A stretch of 64,000 nucleotides of DNA, from positions 49,730,069 through 49,794,068 of the forward strand of contig NC_074716.1 in NCBI RefSeq assembly GCF_947242115.1, in the 5' to 3' direction. The position numbers were made by a program, and so were the translations under genes. Below, one piece after another: positions 12,709-24,099 of the stretch (position 1 is the first letter of the stretch; each line of letters begins with the position of its first letter). Source of the stretch: Biomphalaria glabrata. Lineage: Eukaryota > Mollusca > Gastropoda > Planorbidae. The notes beneath the pieces were generated by a model. It was not told the DNA's origin, searched no databases, and saw nothing but the letters and a program-made list of their open reading frames with translations.

Positions 12709-13410
12709 CTCTAGTGGCTGATCATGGCCCATGTGGTAATCAATCAAATAAGATAATAAATCTGATTGACTGTACTTAAGCACTTGCTGGAGTTTGACAG
12801 AAGGACACAAGAAACATCTTTCTACAAGTAACATCTGTAACATAAATTTGTATCAGACTAGGAATTAAGACTAGGCATCTAGGCACACACAAAAAAGAAT
12901 TCTACCTTATGAAACAACAAAAATTAAAGGTCACCAGCATGACAAAAATGCCACTCACAATTTACAAATAAATAACACTCATACTCAAGCAGCAGGTAAT
13001 AATATTTTGTAAGACACAAGGATAATTACTTTATTAGAAAGGTTCTTGGAGAAATGATTGGCGCACATTGAGTCATATCATTTCTATTGAAACTCTCACA
13101 AAGATTTAAAATGAAATTATTCGAATGATTTATCTACTTTTACAATTGAACCCAGGATGGAGTCTGTATGTTTAGGTACTGATTTTTCATTGATAACACT
13201 AGTGGTGAAGAAAAACTCGAGCTGTTACTTGTCAGTCTAGAGAAAACAGAGAAATACTAAGTCTGAGTCTGGAAATGTTAGTAATTACTCCTGGCAAGAT
13301 CAAATTTTTTAAATGTTAAATAATTCAGAGTAGCTCAAAATTGTTGAGGCCTTCGATACTGACTCATTGTTTTAAGTGTTTTAGACATTCTTTCAAATTT
13401 GAACCTTATA

Positions 13411-13525
13411 GCATCCTAGCCCAAACCTCCTGCAAGACCAAAGGGGATGGCCCAAGGCAGGGTTGGAACCCAGTACCATCAATATGACAGTCCAGAGAAC
13501 ATACCACACAACCAGACATTCTTAC
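13411..13525 (-). repeat. SINE family A
   Basis: Minus-strand copy: 'tagcccaaacctcctgca', a B-box-like gggttggaaccca and 'cagtccagagaac' mark it. Just downstream of the minus-strand 1220-codon ORF. Confidence 0.75.
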
Positions 13526-13817
13526 TCTGGATAAAGTAAGCTGACACAAGAACATTCAAACACAGCTAAAGTCTCAAATGTCTTTCCATTTAGATACAAT
13601 TTCTTTTAAATACATAATGGAGAATGCAGTGTTTTTTTAATATTTGCCTATTGCTTAGCAGTATACAAAATACAATGGGTCCTACTATACAGCTAAGTTG
13701 GGAACAAATTATTAATGTACTCCTAACTACAAACAAAAGTGTTCAAAACTTATTTTCATGTGTACAGTATTTAAACAATGATATATATATATATAAAGAA
13801 TAGTTTATAAATAACAA

Positions 13818-16800
13818 TTAATCTATAACAAAGGGTTCATCCTCAGTGCCTAGATGATCATTTGCTGCTGCCATATTCTCTGCATTTATGACAGTATTTA
13901 CAGATTCTGACAGGTCCACTGGCGAATTTGTACCAGTTTGTGACGTGTCAGCTAATGTACTCTGCAACACATCAGGTGAAGAATTTGATTCCTCTTGTGA
14001 TGTAGCAGCAGAACAATTTAACTCGCTTTGTGAAACATCCTCTAAGCAATTCAAGTCACTTTGTGAAACGGCACCTGAAGTATTCAAATCAGCCTCAAGC
14101 TGTTTTTGCATTTTCTCAAGCTCCATCTCTTTTATCAAGAGAATGTCTTTTAATTTGTCAAGGCGTTCCCCTTTGAGTCCTAGAGTTTCTTGCTTACTAA
14201 CAAGCTCTCTGAATTTAATTAAACTCATCTTCAGTTCCTCCAGCCTTTCTTTGGTCAAAGATTTCTCAGCTGGTAATCTCTCCACACTTGAGGTCAAAGT
14301 CGACGTTGTCCCAGAAGTTTTGGTTGAATTATCCGACAAGGATGACGCTGGGCTCCAAATACCAGGAGACTGGCTGGTTAGAGTAGGTGCACATGATGAA
14401 GGGGAGCTGAATTCCAAACTGTTAGTTTGTTTAGGCAGGTTTTGAGGTGTGGAGCTGGACGAGGCAATAGTAGCTGTAGTGGTAACGGAGGAAACTATAG
14501 CTGCAGATGGTGAGTGTAAAGAAGAAACAATTGATGTCAAATTTCCAAGAGTTGTCAACACAGTCTGGCTTCCTCCGGAGGATGCACGATAAACAATGTT
14601 TTGACCTCCACGAACGCCACTTGCTACAGAATTGGCCGCAGAAGGGACAATAATTCTGACAGTTGTTCCTGGCCTCGACACGGAAGATACCAATTGAATG
14701 TTTGGGCTTAACAAAGACCGGACAGCAGTAGTCACTGTGGGTGGAGGGTGGCTTTCAAGGGGTTCAGTTTTGATCACAACACCGGGAGGAAGCGGGTATT
14801 TCTTCTCCAGTTTTCTCCGCTTGGCAGCCTTCTGTTCTGGGGTTAACTCATGATCATGTGACTGTTTACGCTGAGGTAACAGATCACTGCTAGCAGACAA
14901 CCTTGTCAGAGGACTGCTATTGGCAATGCTCCCTAGCGTTGCAAAGCGTCCTGGTGTGCCCGTGTTCGTGCAGCCAGGCACAAATATTCTAATGGAGCGA
15001 AGAGAGCTTGTCTGGTTTGGAACTACAGCTCGCAGTCCCGGAGCAACCAAAGTTGCTACCTGATCTGGTCGGACAACAGCGGGTCTAATCTGATCTGCAA
15101 CAAATGATCTCAAGGCCTTTGAAGCAGGCGCTCCCATCGTAGAAAGAATAGATGACACAGCTGAGGTAGAATTAGTGGTTCGGATGACAGAAGTTGTCAC
15201 CATCCCAGTAGATGGAACAACTGAAACTAATGAAGTAGTGGTTTTTAAAGGAACAGAGGTATGAGCCAGTGGCGTTGCAGAGGTCAATGTTGTTCTGGCT
15301 GTTAAGGGAGTGGTAAAACCACTACCACTGGCAAATGATATCACAGGGAATCCTGATAAAGGAATATTATTTTTTGTTGAGCTAACACTTTGATTGACCA
15401 ATGGTAGTCCTAACAAAGGAAACAGACCAGATGATACTGTAGGAACCTGAGCTGCACATACAGGCACTGGGATAGCCTGGGTGGAGATAGGTGGCGTTGA
15501 CCTTAATGGTGGACTTAACAGGGGAGCTGTTTTGTTCCCTTGCAACAGTACTGACCCTCCAACACCACTGGGCACCAGCTGCAGCAAGACATCTTTCCCA
15601 TCCACCTTCATGACACAATACTGTGGTGGATGCTTCTGCATAGGTATAGGCTGAGATGAACTCACCATTGGGTTGGAAAGTGTGGTTATGGATGAAATAT
15701 TCGGAACAGCGCTGAGAGCTGTTACAGCAGTAGAAAACTGAGGTGCATTAATGGGAAAAATAGGCCCCGCTGGAGGCGAATACAATCTTTGTCTTGGAAA
15801 ACCTGAAAAAACAGAGACGCGGGCTGGTGCTGGTGCCACTGGACTTTTAGCCATTAACGGACGAAGTGAACTTGTACTGGCATCAAAAGGCAGAGGTGGG
15901 TTTGATCTGTTGGACACAATCTTACTTTTCAGCTTATCTTCCACATTTTCATTTGCTTTGTGAGATTTGATTATGTCTTTTGCTATGGGGATTTTGGGGA
16001 ATACAATAATTTCATTAGCACTTTTACCCACTTTAGTATAAGTCATTTGTTCAAGCTTGCTTGCTGCACTTTCTGTATTTTTACAGGGCTCTTCAGAATT
16101 ATTACTAGTTTTCTTCCTCTTGGTTTCCTGAGACGTGTCTGTGTCATGACCACTGCCAGACTCTTTGGCTTTTGAACGTGATCGCTTTCTTTTAAAATCA
16201 TCCACAATGTCATCCTCTGTTGGTTCCACGTAACTGATATTTTTTACACGTTTTCTCAAGCTTCTGCGGGTGTTCTCAAACTCATCATCAGAAGCACCCA
16301 TCAAAATGTTCTCTTCAAAGATGTTTTTATACACAGGCTTGTCTACTATGAAAACTCCTTTCAATCGCCTCTTCTTACAGTCAATTTTCCCTTTGCGGCA
16401 CATTTCTAGAAGATACTTAACTCTGATTGACAAAGGAAGCTCATTGGAGCTGAAGTCAAAGTGGCTGTTGGAAACTTTGAATGAGTCCGCACATTTGTTT
16501 AGAACAACAAAGCAAGGCAGGAATGTATTCTTGATTTTACTCTTATGTCTTATTATATTATACTCCATGCGTTTAGTCCTAGGCAGCGACTGACCAGAAG
16601 GCTTTCGTTGACTTAAAACATTTTCTTTTGATGATGAAGTAGAAAAGTTGGAGACATCTTCGGCACCTATTGCACAGTCACCAGAGAAACCATTTTTTGG
16701 CATAGTTTTCCCAAAACTATTTTGGCAGTCACGAAGACCACTGCCATCTTTGTCTCCACTGCTGTGCAGCCTTGTGTCAAAAGAAGAATCTGTCACTGAG

Positions 16801-17480
16801 AGAGTACCTTGCAACTCATTGTTTCTTGAAGTTAAAGGTTGAGTTAAGCTTTTAACATTTAACTCGGATACAAGTTTATGGCCCATGACAGAGGATGGGT
16901 CTTCTTCCAAAATAGAATTATGCAGGATAGAGCTTTCTCTTTCGGGGCTGGTTTTCGGTGACCTCTTCTTTTTTTTGTGCTTCCTTTTTTTAAAGCATCT
17001 AGTCATGTCCTCTGGGTCACTATCTGTTTCCGTAGACAAATCATTCATCCTAATATCACTAGCTGAGGTTATGATTTCAAGGTCTGCTTTTGAAATACGA
17101 ATCTTATTGATTTTTTTCTGACCATCATTTGAAGAGCCATTGAGATTATTAAAATGAGACTCTGCCTGCTGATCACAAGATCTTTTTCCGCTGGCAGGTG
17201 TGATTAGTCCAGTTGTTTTGGAAGGGTATGGAGCATCATAGGCCACTGAATTGGGAAGCATATTAGAGACTGTCTCTGGCAGGTTCTGCATATGGTTCGG
17301 TTGGTCACATGACAGCCCCTGCTGAAGAAGTTGTGTTGCCGACTTGGGCAATATGAAGTCCATGGCCTCCTTGATGGTAGGAGACAAGATGTTTGAATCT
17401 GGAGACTCTGGGGTGACAACATTTCCAGAGTCTTGTCTGTTGGCTGTAACAGCATTCAAGGGATTGACAACATCTGCCAT
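13818..17480 (-). CDS. Large low-complexity nuclear protein, tentatively LRIF1-like corepressor
   Basis: A single uninterrupted 1220-residue ORF. The start is supported by an in-frame TAA eleven codons upstream of the ATG (or by an acceptor-like CAG in between). Visible parts: acidic/Ser-rich N-terminus with a basic NLS around residues 164-173 (KKRKHKKKKR); a compact segment about 305-395 containing CFVVLNKCADSFKVSNSHFD and KPVYKNIFEENILMG; a motif near 620-637 (YCVMKVDGKDVLLQLVP); a very long Ser/Thr/Val/Pro-rich stretch; a SUMO-type VIKTEP site; a coiled coil about 1074-1130; an acidic tail with degenerate SQSELN repeats; and PVDLS at about 1187, the CtBP-binding type PxDLS. The GK-x-LLQL-x-P motif and the C-terminal coiled coil recall vertebrate LRIF1 (HP1/SMCHD1 partner), but this is from memory and weak. 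That it is a real gene is near certain; the name is not. Confidence 0.85.
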   Translation of the reverse strand: MADVVNPLNAVTANRQDSGNVVTPESPDSNILSPTIKEAMDFILPKSATQLLQQGLSCDQPNHMQNLPETVSNMLPNSVAYDAPYPSKTTGLITPASGKRSCDQQAESHFNNLNGSSNDGQKKINKIRISKADLEIITSASDIRMNDLSTETDSDPEDMTRCFKKRKHKKKKRSPKTSPERESSILHNSILEEDPSSVMGHKLVSELNVKSLTQPLTSRNNELQGTLSVTDSSFDTRLHSSGDKDGSGLRDCQNSFGKTMPKNGFSGDCAIGAEDVSNFSTSSSKENVLSQRKPSGQSLPRTKRMEYNIIRHKSKIKNTFLPCFVVLNKCADSFKVSNSHFDFSSNELPLSIRVKYLLEMCRKGKIDCKKRRLKGVFIVDKPVYKNIFEENILMGASDDEFENTRRSLRKRVKNISYVEPTEDDIVDDFKRKRSRSKAKESGSGHDTDTSQETKRKKTSNNSEEPCKNTESAASKLEQMTYTKVGKSANEIIVFPKIPIAKDIIKSHKANENVEDKLKSKIVSNRSNPPLPFDASTSSLRPLMAKSPVAPAPARVSVFSGFPRQRLYSPPAGPIFPINAPQFSTAVTALSAVPNISSITTLSNPMVSSSQPIPMQKHPPQYCVMKVDGKDVLLQLVPSGVGGSVLLQGNKTAPLLSPPLRSTPPISTQAIPVPVCAAQVPTVSSGLFPLLGLPLVNQSVSSTKNNIPLSGFPVISFASGSGFTTPLTARTTLTSATPLAHTSVPLKTTTSLVSVVPSTGMVTTSVIRTTNSTSAVSSILSTMGAPASKALRSFVADQIRPAVVRPDQVATLVAPGLRAVVPNQTSSLRSIRIFVPGCTNTGTPGRFATLGSIANSSPLTRLSASSDLLPQRKQSHDHELTPEQKAAKRRKLEKKYPLPPGVVIKTEPLESHPPPTVTTAVRSLLSPNIQLVSSVSRPGTTVRIIVPSAANSVASGVRGGQNIVYRASSGGSQTVLTTLGNLTSIVSSLHSPSAAIVSSVTTTATIASSSSTPQNLPKQTNSLEFSSPSSCAPTLTSQSPGIWSPASSLSDNSTKTSGTTSTLTSSVERLPAEKSLTKERLEELKMSLIKFRELVSKQETLGLKGERLDKLKDILLIKEMELEKMQKQLEADLNTSGAVSQSDLNCLEDVSQSELNCSAATSQEESNSSPDVLQSTLADTSQTGTNSPVDLSESVNTVINAENMAAANDHLGTEDEPFVID

Positions 17481-17699
17481 TAGTGCAAGCTGGGTGTATG
17501 CTGTCCACAGTTAGCCATTACAAGTAGATCTTCCTTATCTTTCAACTAATGGTGGCATCACCACCTTTGACATCAGTGCATCTGAAAAATGACCATCAAA
17601 TGGTTTGATTATTTCTACGCTCTAAAGTGGGAGTCAAAAGAATTCTAATCAGGATTTAGTTATCAAAATAAAAATTCAAACCCTAAAGGTTTTTAAATG

Positions 17700-18730
17700 T
17701 AGGCCTTTATCCAAAAAAAAAAAATTTAAACAAATCTCATCTCTGCTACTGAGAGTGAGGAAATGTAATATCATTTAATATTAACAAACATCATAAAATT
17801 AAACTTCAGATTATGATCATATATAATTATTAAGAAATAAAGATTAATTCGATTTATAATGTAATTCTTGAATCAGTATAAGAATGTAATGATTTCCAAC
17901 CCTAAGATTCAAGCTGTATATTTATATAAACACAAACAACACACAGGCAGAAGTAGTAGGCAGAAATGGTATCCCCAACTACCTGTACATTCAAATATAT
18001 TTTATACACAAGAAATTTATTTTCAAAAAAGTATTGGTTAATAGTTTTGAAACCCTAAATATCTTTAGTTATAGAAATGGGTTCATAATGCTAAAATGTT
18101 TGATATAAAATACTTTATCTTACAAATGAAATGATTTATAAATGTCACTATTGGTACCCCTATTAACCTAATTTTAATTTCTTATTTCGCAGATCTATAA
18201 TAATTTTTTATTTTCAAACCACCTCAATCATTTGAACATTGAACAGAAATAAGACAAGAATCATTTTTTAAACACATGCTATCAAGCTTCTTTTGTAAGA
18301 TTGAATCCCAAACAATGGATTCCTTCAACGAAAAGCATCACACCAACACCTCTACAGCTAGAGCTTGATAAGCAGGCCTTGTGACACCCAATTGCCAAAA
18401 CAGCAAATGCACAGAGAACAGTCTCAAGAGAAGTAACAGGCTAGGAACAGAAGAAAAGAGGGTAAAAAAAAAAAAAAAAAACAACTGCTCAAAAGTCACT
18501 TTACTAAGCAAAAATCTTGGGAGCCACTGACTTTAGATCACGGAGCTAGTCAGGAAATCTTTTTGATAAAGAAAACAAAAATGCACACAAAGAACAAAAG
18601 AGATCAGAATGGAAGAACAGAGAAAATAAGCAAGACTGCAGCCATGCCAACAAAACCCAAACGGCCTTACCATCTATATGATTACACTATGTTGTAATTG
18701 AACACCCTCATGGTTAAAAGTTTTAACTGT
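17700..18730. other. AT-rich upstream flank, no gene seen
   Basis: Upstream of the minus-strand ORF. Holds an A-run at 18464-18481 and no convincing exon, promoter element or repeat copy that I can recognise. Confidence 0.5.
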
Positions 18731-18732
18731 CA

Positions 18733-18895
18733 TGGCTGCCTAGCCATGTGGTATGCGCACTGGACTGTCGTTCGGTTACCTCGATAGTCCCGGGTTCATA
18801 CCCTACCCATTGCAATCATACTGTAGGAGGTTTGGGCTAGGATGTAGATTATCTTCAACTATTGAGCATCAGACACATTGTACAAAACATTTTAC
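18733..18895 (+). repeat. SINE family A
   Basis: Head ggctgcctagccatgtggta, B-box-like cgggttcataccc, then ggaggtttgggctaggatgt; diverged but complete in layout. Confidence 0.8.
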
Positions 18896-18959
18896 AAAAG
18901 AACACTTAAGGAACATCAGATAAAATATAAAACAATTGACAAGACAAACATTTTGTAAG

Positions 18960-20430
18960 CAGTAATAAAAAAAAATCACTTAAGTGCCATGATTACAAGT
19001 TACTAATATATGTTAACAGCAGGTGTGAAATACAAATAAACATAACTAATATTAACCTTTACTTTATCCATTTCTATCCAAACTGTTGACCTGTATGTTA
19101 AGTTTGAACTCTTTTTATTATCAAGTAAGTTTTTATTCAGTAACTTGTCTTGCAAACCAACTCATACAAGAAGCACTGTACCTTAAAAAAAAAGGATGAA
19201 AAATTAGATTAATAATTCTTTAATAAGTAAAGCAATATGATTTCAACCCTGGGAATCAAGCTTTCTTTCATCTATCAGAGGTACTATTAAAAACAAAGAA
19301 ACCTGAATACAGTCAAAGAGAAATATCAAACTGAAGAGAATGAACAAAGAATGGGATCATGTCCTTCAAACATGCTAACTTAAAATCACAAAGATAGCCC
19401 TTACAAAAGACATTGAATCTGAGATCTAGGAAATGCATGTTATATATCAGATTATATGAGTGTTTCTCCAGTAATGGTGACCAAAAGGTTTTGGTTCACT
19501 AATAAGTTTATTGTATATATATATATATCTCAAAAAATTGTAATTTAAATGTTAGTTTTCATTTCATTGCACATAGAAATGGTTATGTATAAATTGTGAC
19601 ATTTTGAGCTTGAAACATGCATAGTGTCATTTTAAATTAGTACAAAATGTGTGAAATAGTACACAAAATGGCATTTTTTGATGTAGCATGGGACATATGG
19701 GTTATAAATCTTATTTAATACATATATATGTTACTTCAAAAAATTAGATGATTACGTTAGTTTGAAGTAGCATAATTCTACTAAAACCAAGGAGTATAGA
19801 ACAGACATTTTTGTTGAAATGAGTTAACAATATAATTACATTGCATTATCTATATCTTTTTTTTAATTTTATAATGTATTTTAGTATTACTTAGATGTCG
19901 GCTGTAAAAAAATGTGTCACAGGTGCAATCAAGTAGTGTCCCACTAAACTTGGAATTTTAAACCTCTATTGTAAACAAATTAAAAGCAGTCTGCTCCCTA
20001 GTGTGTTTCTGTTACTAAAAGCATCAATAATTAATTTAAACAGGGTAGATTTTTTTTTAATCTGTAAAAAATTGGTAATTTGATACCCTCCAATTAGAAA
20101 AAGATTTTAAAACAAAGAAAATAAGAAAAGAGAATATATTATATATCATAATTAACAATATGGTTTATATCTAGTAGAGTCAATGTAAGAGTCTACAAGC
20201 TACTGTGAACTCTTGAATGAGTAAATATAGAGAATTAAATAAAAATGACCTTATGACTTAACTAAAGTTTATAAGTTATAAGTTGGGTTTAGTCATAGTA
20301 TGGTTTGCAAGTTCTTATGACTTAAGCTGCTTGACCATTTTATATAAACTATTGATGACTTGGGAGAGGGGGGGGGGGGGGGAGAGCCAATGAGAATATT
20401 AAATATGCTTTAGTTAGCTGTATTGTTTTA
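18960..20430. other. AT-rich region without recognisable genes
   Basis: No ORF, RNA gene or clear repeat family seen. Contains short TA runs and a G homopolymer at 20369-20382. Confidence 0.5.
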
Positions 20431-20617
20431 ACCTAAATTGATCTTATCTAGATCTCCTAGAATTCTAGATATAGATCCTAAATCTATACCCAGTGATAAT
20501 ATCAAATTATAATTCTAGATCAGATTTAGTAAGAATCTAGTCTAGGAAATCTATATTTATATTATGTTATAGATCTTATATTTTATTTATATATATTTAT
20601 TCTAGATCCAGAAAACT

Positions 20618-20830
20618 AAAGGCACATTCCTCGTTCCATAGCTAGGAAAAATTTGTACAAATGCTCCTTCTTCCCTAGTGCTATAAGAGCATGGAATGGA
20701 TGGGTTGCCTGAGCCAGCCAGGAAAACCAATGACTTAGCAGAATTTAAGTCATCGGTTAACATGCATGACTAAATGCATGATGCGTAGGACGTAATCATC
20801 TTTTTGAAGTAACGTCTGAATAATATAAGA
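20618..20830 (+). mobile_element. LINE 3' end (WNGLPE-type tail)
   Basis: Encodes, with breaks, the ORF2 C-terminus reading SFFPSAIRAWN-GLPEPARKT followed by LAEFKS, then a 3' UTR ending 'gaagtaacgtctg..atataagataac'. The same block occurs at 26520, 30840 (minus), 40465 and 52680. Confidence 0.75.
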
Positions 20831-21202
20831 TAACTAAATTTAAATGAGCATGTGACTCAGTCTAGTGTGTGATTCGGACAAATGAAGACTTTAGAAACTA
20901 AACAGAAAATGATACTAGATATATATATATATATAAAATCTAGATCTAGATGACAGTAGACAAGTACTCAGAAGTAGTCGGTAGATCTAGTCTAGTCTAC
21001 ACTTGACATAATCGTAGAATTCAAGAGTAGATATCATAAATCTATACTATATATCTAGAATAGAGACACTATCAGTCTATAATCTAGCTAGAGTTCTTGA
21101 CTCCTTTCTTAGTCTGTCACTGCCAATAGACTACATCTACAATGAAACACGGTTCAATAACTACATAGATAGTTTTATAGAGTCTAGATTTAGATCTAGA
21201 TC

Positions 21203-21969
21203 CATGGGCGTATCCAGTGTGGTGGGTCGTTTCAAAACCTTCCCCCCCCCCAAAACACACAGAAAGGGGGGGGGGGGCTGGATTTTTATGAGCTGTTTTT
21301 TTTTTAATTTTGTTATTTATAGAGGTGAGATTTTTATGCTAAACCATCACTTTCACCAACGCAGCCAAAATTAAGGGGGTTTTGAGTTTAAAATCCGCCA
21401 CCAGAGAGTTTTGAGGTCAAAAACACATCTCTTCAATTAACTATTAAAGCAAACTACATTCACCTGATTCTATGGGCTTTGCTGATGGGTTCGATAAAAT
21501 TTCCTTTTCCATAAAAAATCTAAAGCAAAATACAATCACCAAATTCCGTGATGGAAGCCAACAGGGGGTTTGAGGTTAACCCCCCCCCCCTTTTCAAACA
21601 AACGGAAAAGCATAACTACAATTACTACATTTCATGATTATGAGCATAGCCAAAAGGGGTTTTGCAGTCCCTCCTCCCCTTTCCAATAAAAAAAAAATCA
21701 AAACTTTACAAGATACCATTTTCTACCAGTCGCTGAGTTCCATTAATAAAGTACAATGATTAGCAGATTTGGTTTTGACAAACAATATGCATTTTTTCTA
21801 GTTTTAAAAACCTGAAAGAATGCTTAGCACCGGGCTCCACTCTGGACTCGCTAGGCCAAAATGTAATGAATATTATATTAATAACTTATACACACAAACA
21901 TATATAATATATATGGAGAGGGAGAAAATAATACCCCCCCCCCCCAAAAAAAAAATGGCTATGCCCATG
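21203..21969. mobile_element. Non-autonomous DNA transposon with terminal inverted repeats
   Basis: The left end catgggcgtatccagt and the right end, reverse-complemented (catgggcatagccatt), form imperfect inverted repeats. Inside are C- and G-homopolymer blocks and two to three degenerate copies of a roughly 100-bp unit (ggggttttgaggt ... aaaactacaattac). No ORF. Flanking octamers tctagatc and tctaaagt are only partly alike, so the target duplication is unproven. Confidence 0.6.
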
Positions 21970-22059
21970 TCTAAAGTTCTAAAGTAAATATCTATCTAGT
22001 TCCGCTACCCCCTAATATAATTTCCCACTAGGCGGCGTAAATTTATGATCATAATAAAA

Positions 22060-22511
22060 TTTTTAAAAAGTGTTTTTATTCAGACTTGCATTTATTTACT
22101 TTTCTATTGCGTATTCACAATATACATGTTGCAGCCAATGATAGTATGAAGGTTGAGCTTGTTTCTGTTCCACCAGATCAGGAATGCATTCGAAACAACG
22201 AATGTCAATATCTGTAACAAGTCTGCTTCTGAATTTGGACTTAATAACTAACATGCTGGAAAACCTTGCTGCGCAAAGATTTGTTCTTGGAAATGGAAGA
22301 AGGCGCAACACAATCCAGAACGGGATATATGAAATTGTTTGAATACCAAGTACCATTCAAATCTGCTTGTTACAGCCCATTAGAATGGACAGAAAAAAAC
22401 TTTCAATGATGAATAGACAAATAATTCAAATTTCCGGGGATCTTAAGCGACCCCTGGCAATTTTTCATTCGACCCCCAAGAGGGCCGCTACCCAAAGGTT
22501 GAGAACCCCTG
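22060..22511 (-). pseudogene. hAT (ZBED/Buster-like) transposon remnant with transposase C-terminus
   Basis: On the minus strand the terminus CAGGGGTTCTCAACCTTTGG (ending at 22511) is followed after about 150 bp by an 86-codon frame (22356-22096). It reads LLPFPRTNLCAARFSSMLVI and KSKFRSRLVTDIDIRCFE ending KQAQPSY, the hAT dimerisation domain as found in ZBED5-like transposases. An AATAAA signal follows the stop. Most of the transposase is deleted; the second terminus was not found. Confidence 0.8.
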
Positions 22512-23992
22512 GTCTACACTCTAGTAACTCTAAATCTAAGTAGAGAGATCTATTATTATTATTAGTATATTAGATTTAACTCTGTCTATATTACTATACT
22601 TTACTATAGTTAGGTAAATAGATCTAGATATATCTTCTATAGTCTCTATATACTATATAGGCCAGTGCCTCTAGACCTTTTATACTTAAATTTATACTAG
22701 ATCTATATATTATAAAATTATTTAGAATAAAGATCTAGAGTCTAGAAGAGGATCTAGATAATTCTAATATATAATAAATCGCTCTAGACTAGTCTAGACA
22801 GTCTAGATAACTCTAGAATCATAAGAATCTACTAGATTAGTACTAATAAATAAAATACTATTTTATCAATCATAGATCTAGATCTATATAAATATAAAGT
22901 ATCTAATAATCTAACTAAACTATATACTATATATATATATCTATTGACTATATAAGTATATATAGTATATATTATCTATATTAACTAGGTCTAAACTGAC
23001 TATAGACTATAGATAGATCTATAAATTCTATATATTTCAATTATTTGATAGTGATACTGATGATAACTGATGTGATATGATCTATTATTTTATTAATTTA
23101 TTTTCATTCACTTATGATTTTTTTAATTTTAAGTAATTAGTCTAATTAGATCTATAATCTAATTCTATTTTAGACAAATAGATCTATATCTTCTATTAAT
23201 AGTATTAATAATATTATAGTATTATAGATCTATTATGTCTAGTCTTACTTAAGTCTATATTATAGACTTAGACTATAACTTAGTATAACTATCTTAGAAT
23301 ACTTAGAGAGTCAAGTCAGGATCTTGAGAATTTAGTCATTCTTGTTTAGACTTTAGATCTTCCCTGTTTTAAATTTAATCTGTCAAGTTCTAACCAATCT
23401 AACTAGATCTAGTCTAGATATAATAGACTCTAGATCTAATTACTAATCTAGACTCCTACCTAGCCTAGACTCTAGATTATCTTCAGTAGATTTTAACTAC
23501 AGTACAAATTGTAACAAATTAAACTACACGCTTGGCTAGCATGTCTACACTGGACTACACTACTACAGCATACAATTATAAAAATAGCTAACTAGTAACG
23601 TGAATCTCAATAGAATCTAGATCTAGAACTAGATAGATCTAGATCTAGTCAATCTAGATCTAGTCCTAGACCTTTCAGGTGAGTCTACTTTCAAGTTATA
23701 CGAGCAATGTGCGGTAAATGGTTTGCTTTCCAGCTTGACTTGGAGTACGCGCGTTTGATTCAATGAATCCATGCTAGGTTAAAGCTTAAAATAGCCTATG
23801 TTCCAAAATCGATAAAATTTTATAAGTAAATTATTAAAATACAAATATTCATTAACCTTTGTCAGCTTTACACGTACAACAGATAATAATGGGAAATATG
23901 TATTAAATTTAATGTAGAAATCCAGTTAAGATCCTTAACAATGATCAACAAAAGCAAAATTTGCCCCGGAAAAAGTAGAACAATTTATGAAC

Positions 23993-24007
23993 TAGCGCCA
24001 CCTAGCG
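23993..24007 (+). promoter_or_regulatory. CTCF-like site
   Basis: TAGCGCCACCTAGCG matches the core of the conserved bilaterian CTCF motif (reverse form GCGCCACCTAG[TC]G). Seventy bases on, a palindromic E-box CACGTG lies at 24077-24082. Match is by eye only. Confidence 0.45.
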
Positions 24008-24099
24008 AATATTTTTGTTCTACATGGGAACTAATACAGTAGGTTATAAATGATATCACATGACTTTGTTCTATGTCACGTGGCTGGTGTTCTATGTCT

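Larger units (their letters stand above)
20440..23690. other. CTAG/TCTAGATCT-rich block
   Basis: The tetramer CTAG and the palindromic words TCTAGA and AGATCT recur dozens of times, often run together (e.g. tctagatctagatctag near 23620-23660), in otherwise very AT-rich DNA. No ORF of note. The block lies upstream of the minus-strand 1220-codon gene and is interrupted by a LINE end, a TIR element and a hAT remnant. Confidence 0.8.

Noticed and set aside
20994-22519. Octamer gtctacac on both sides as a target duplication for the hAT remnant
   Set aside because: No terminus follows the left octamer, and the region is rich in tctaga-like words, so a chance match is likely.
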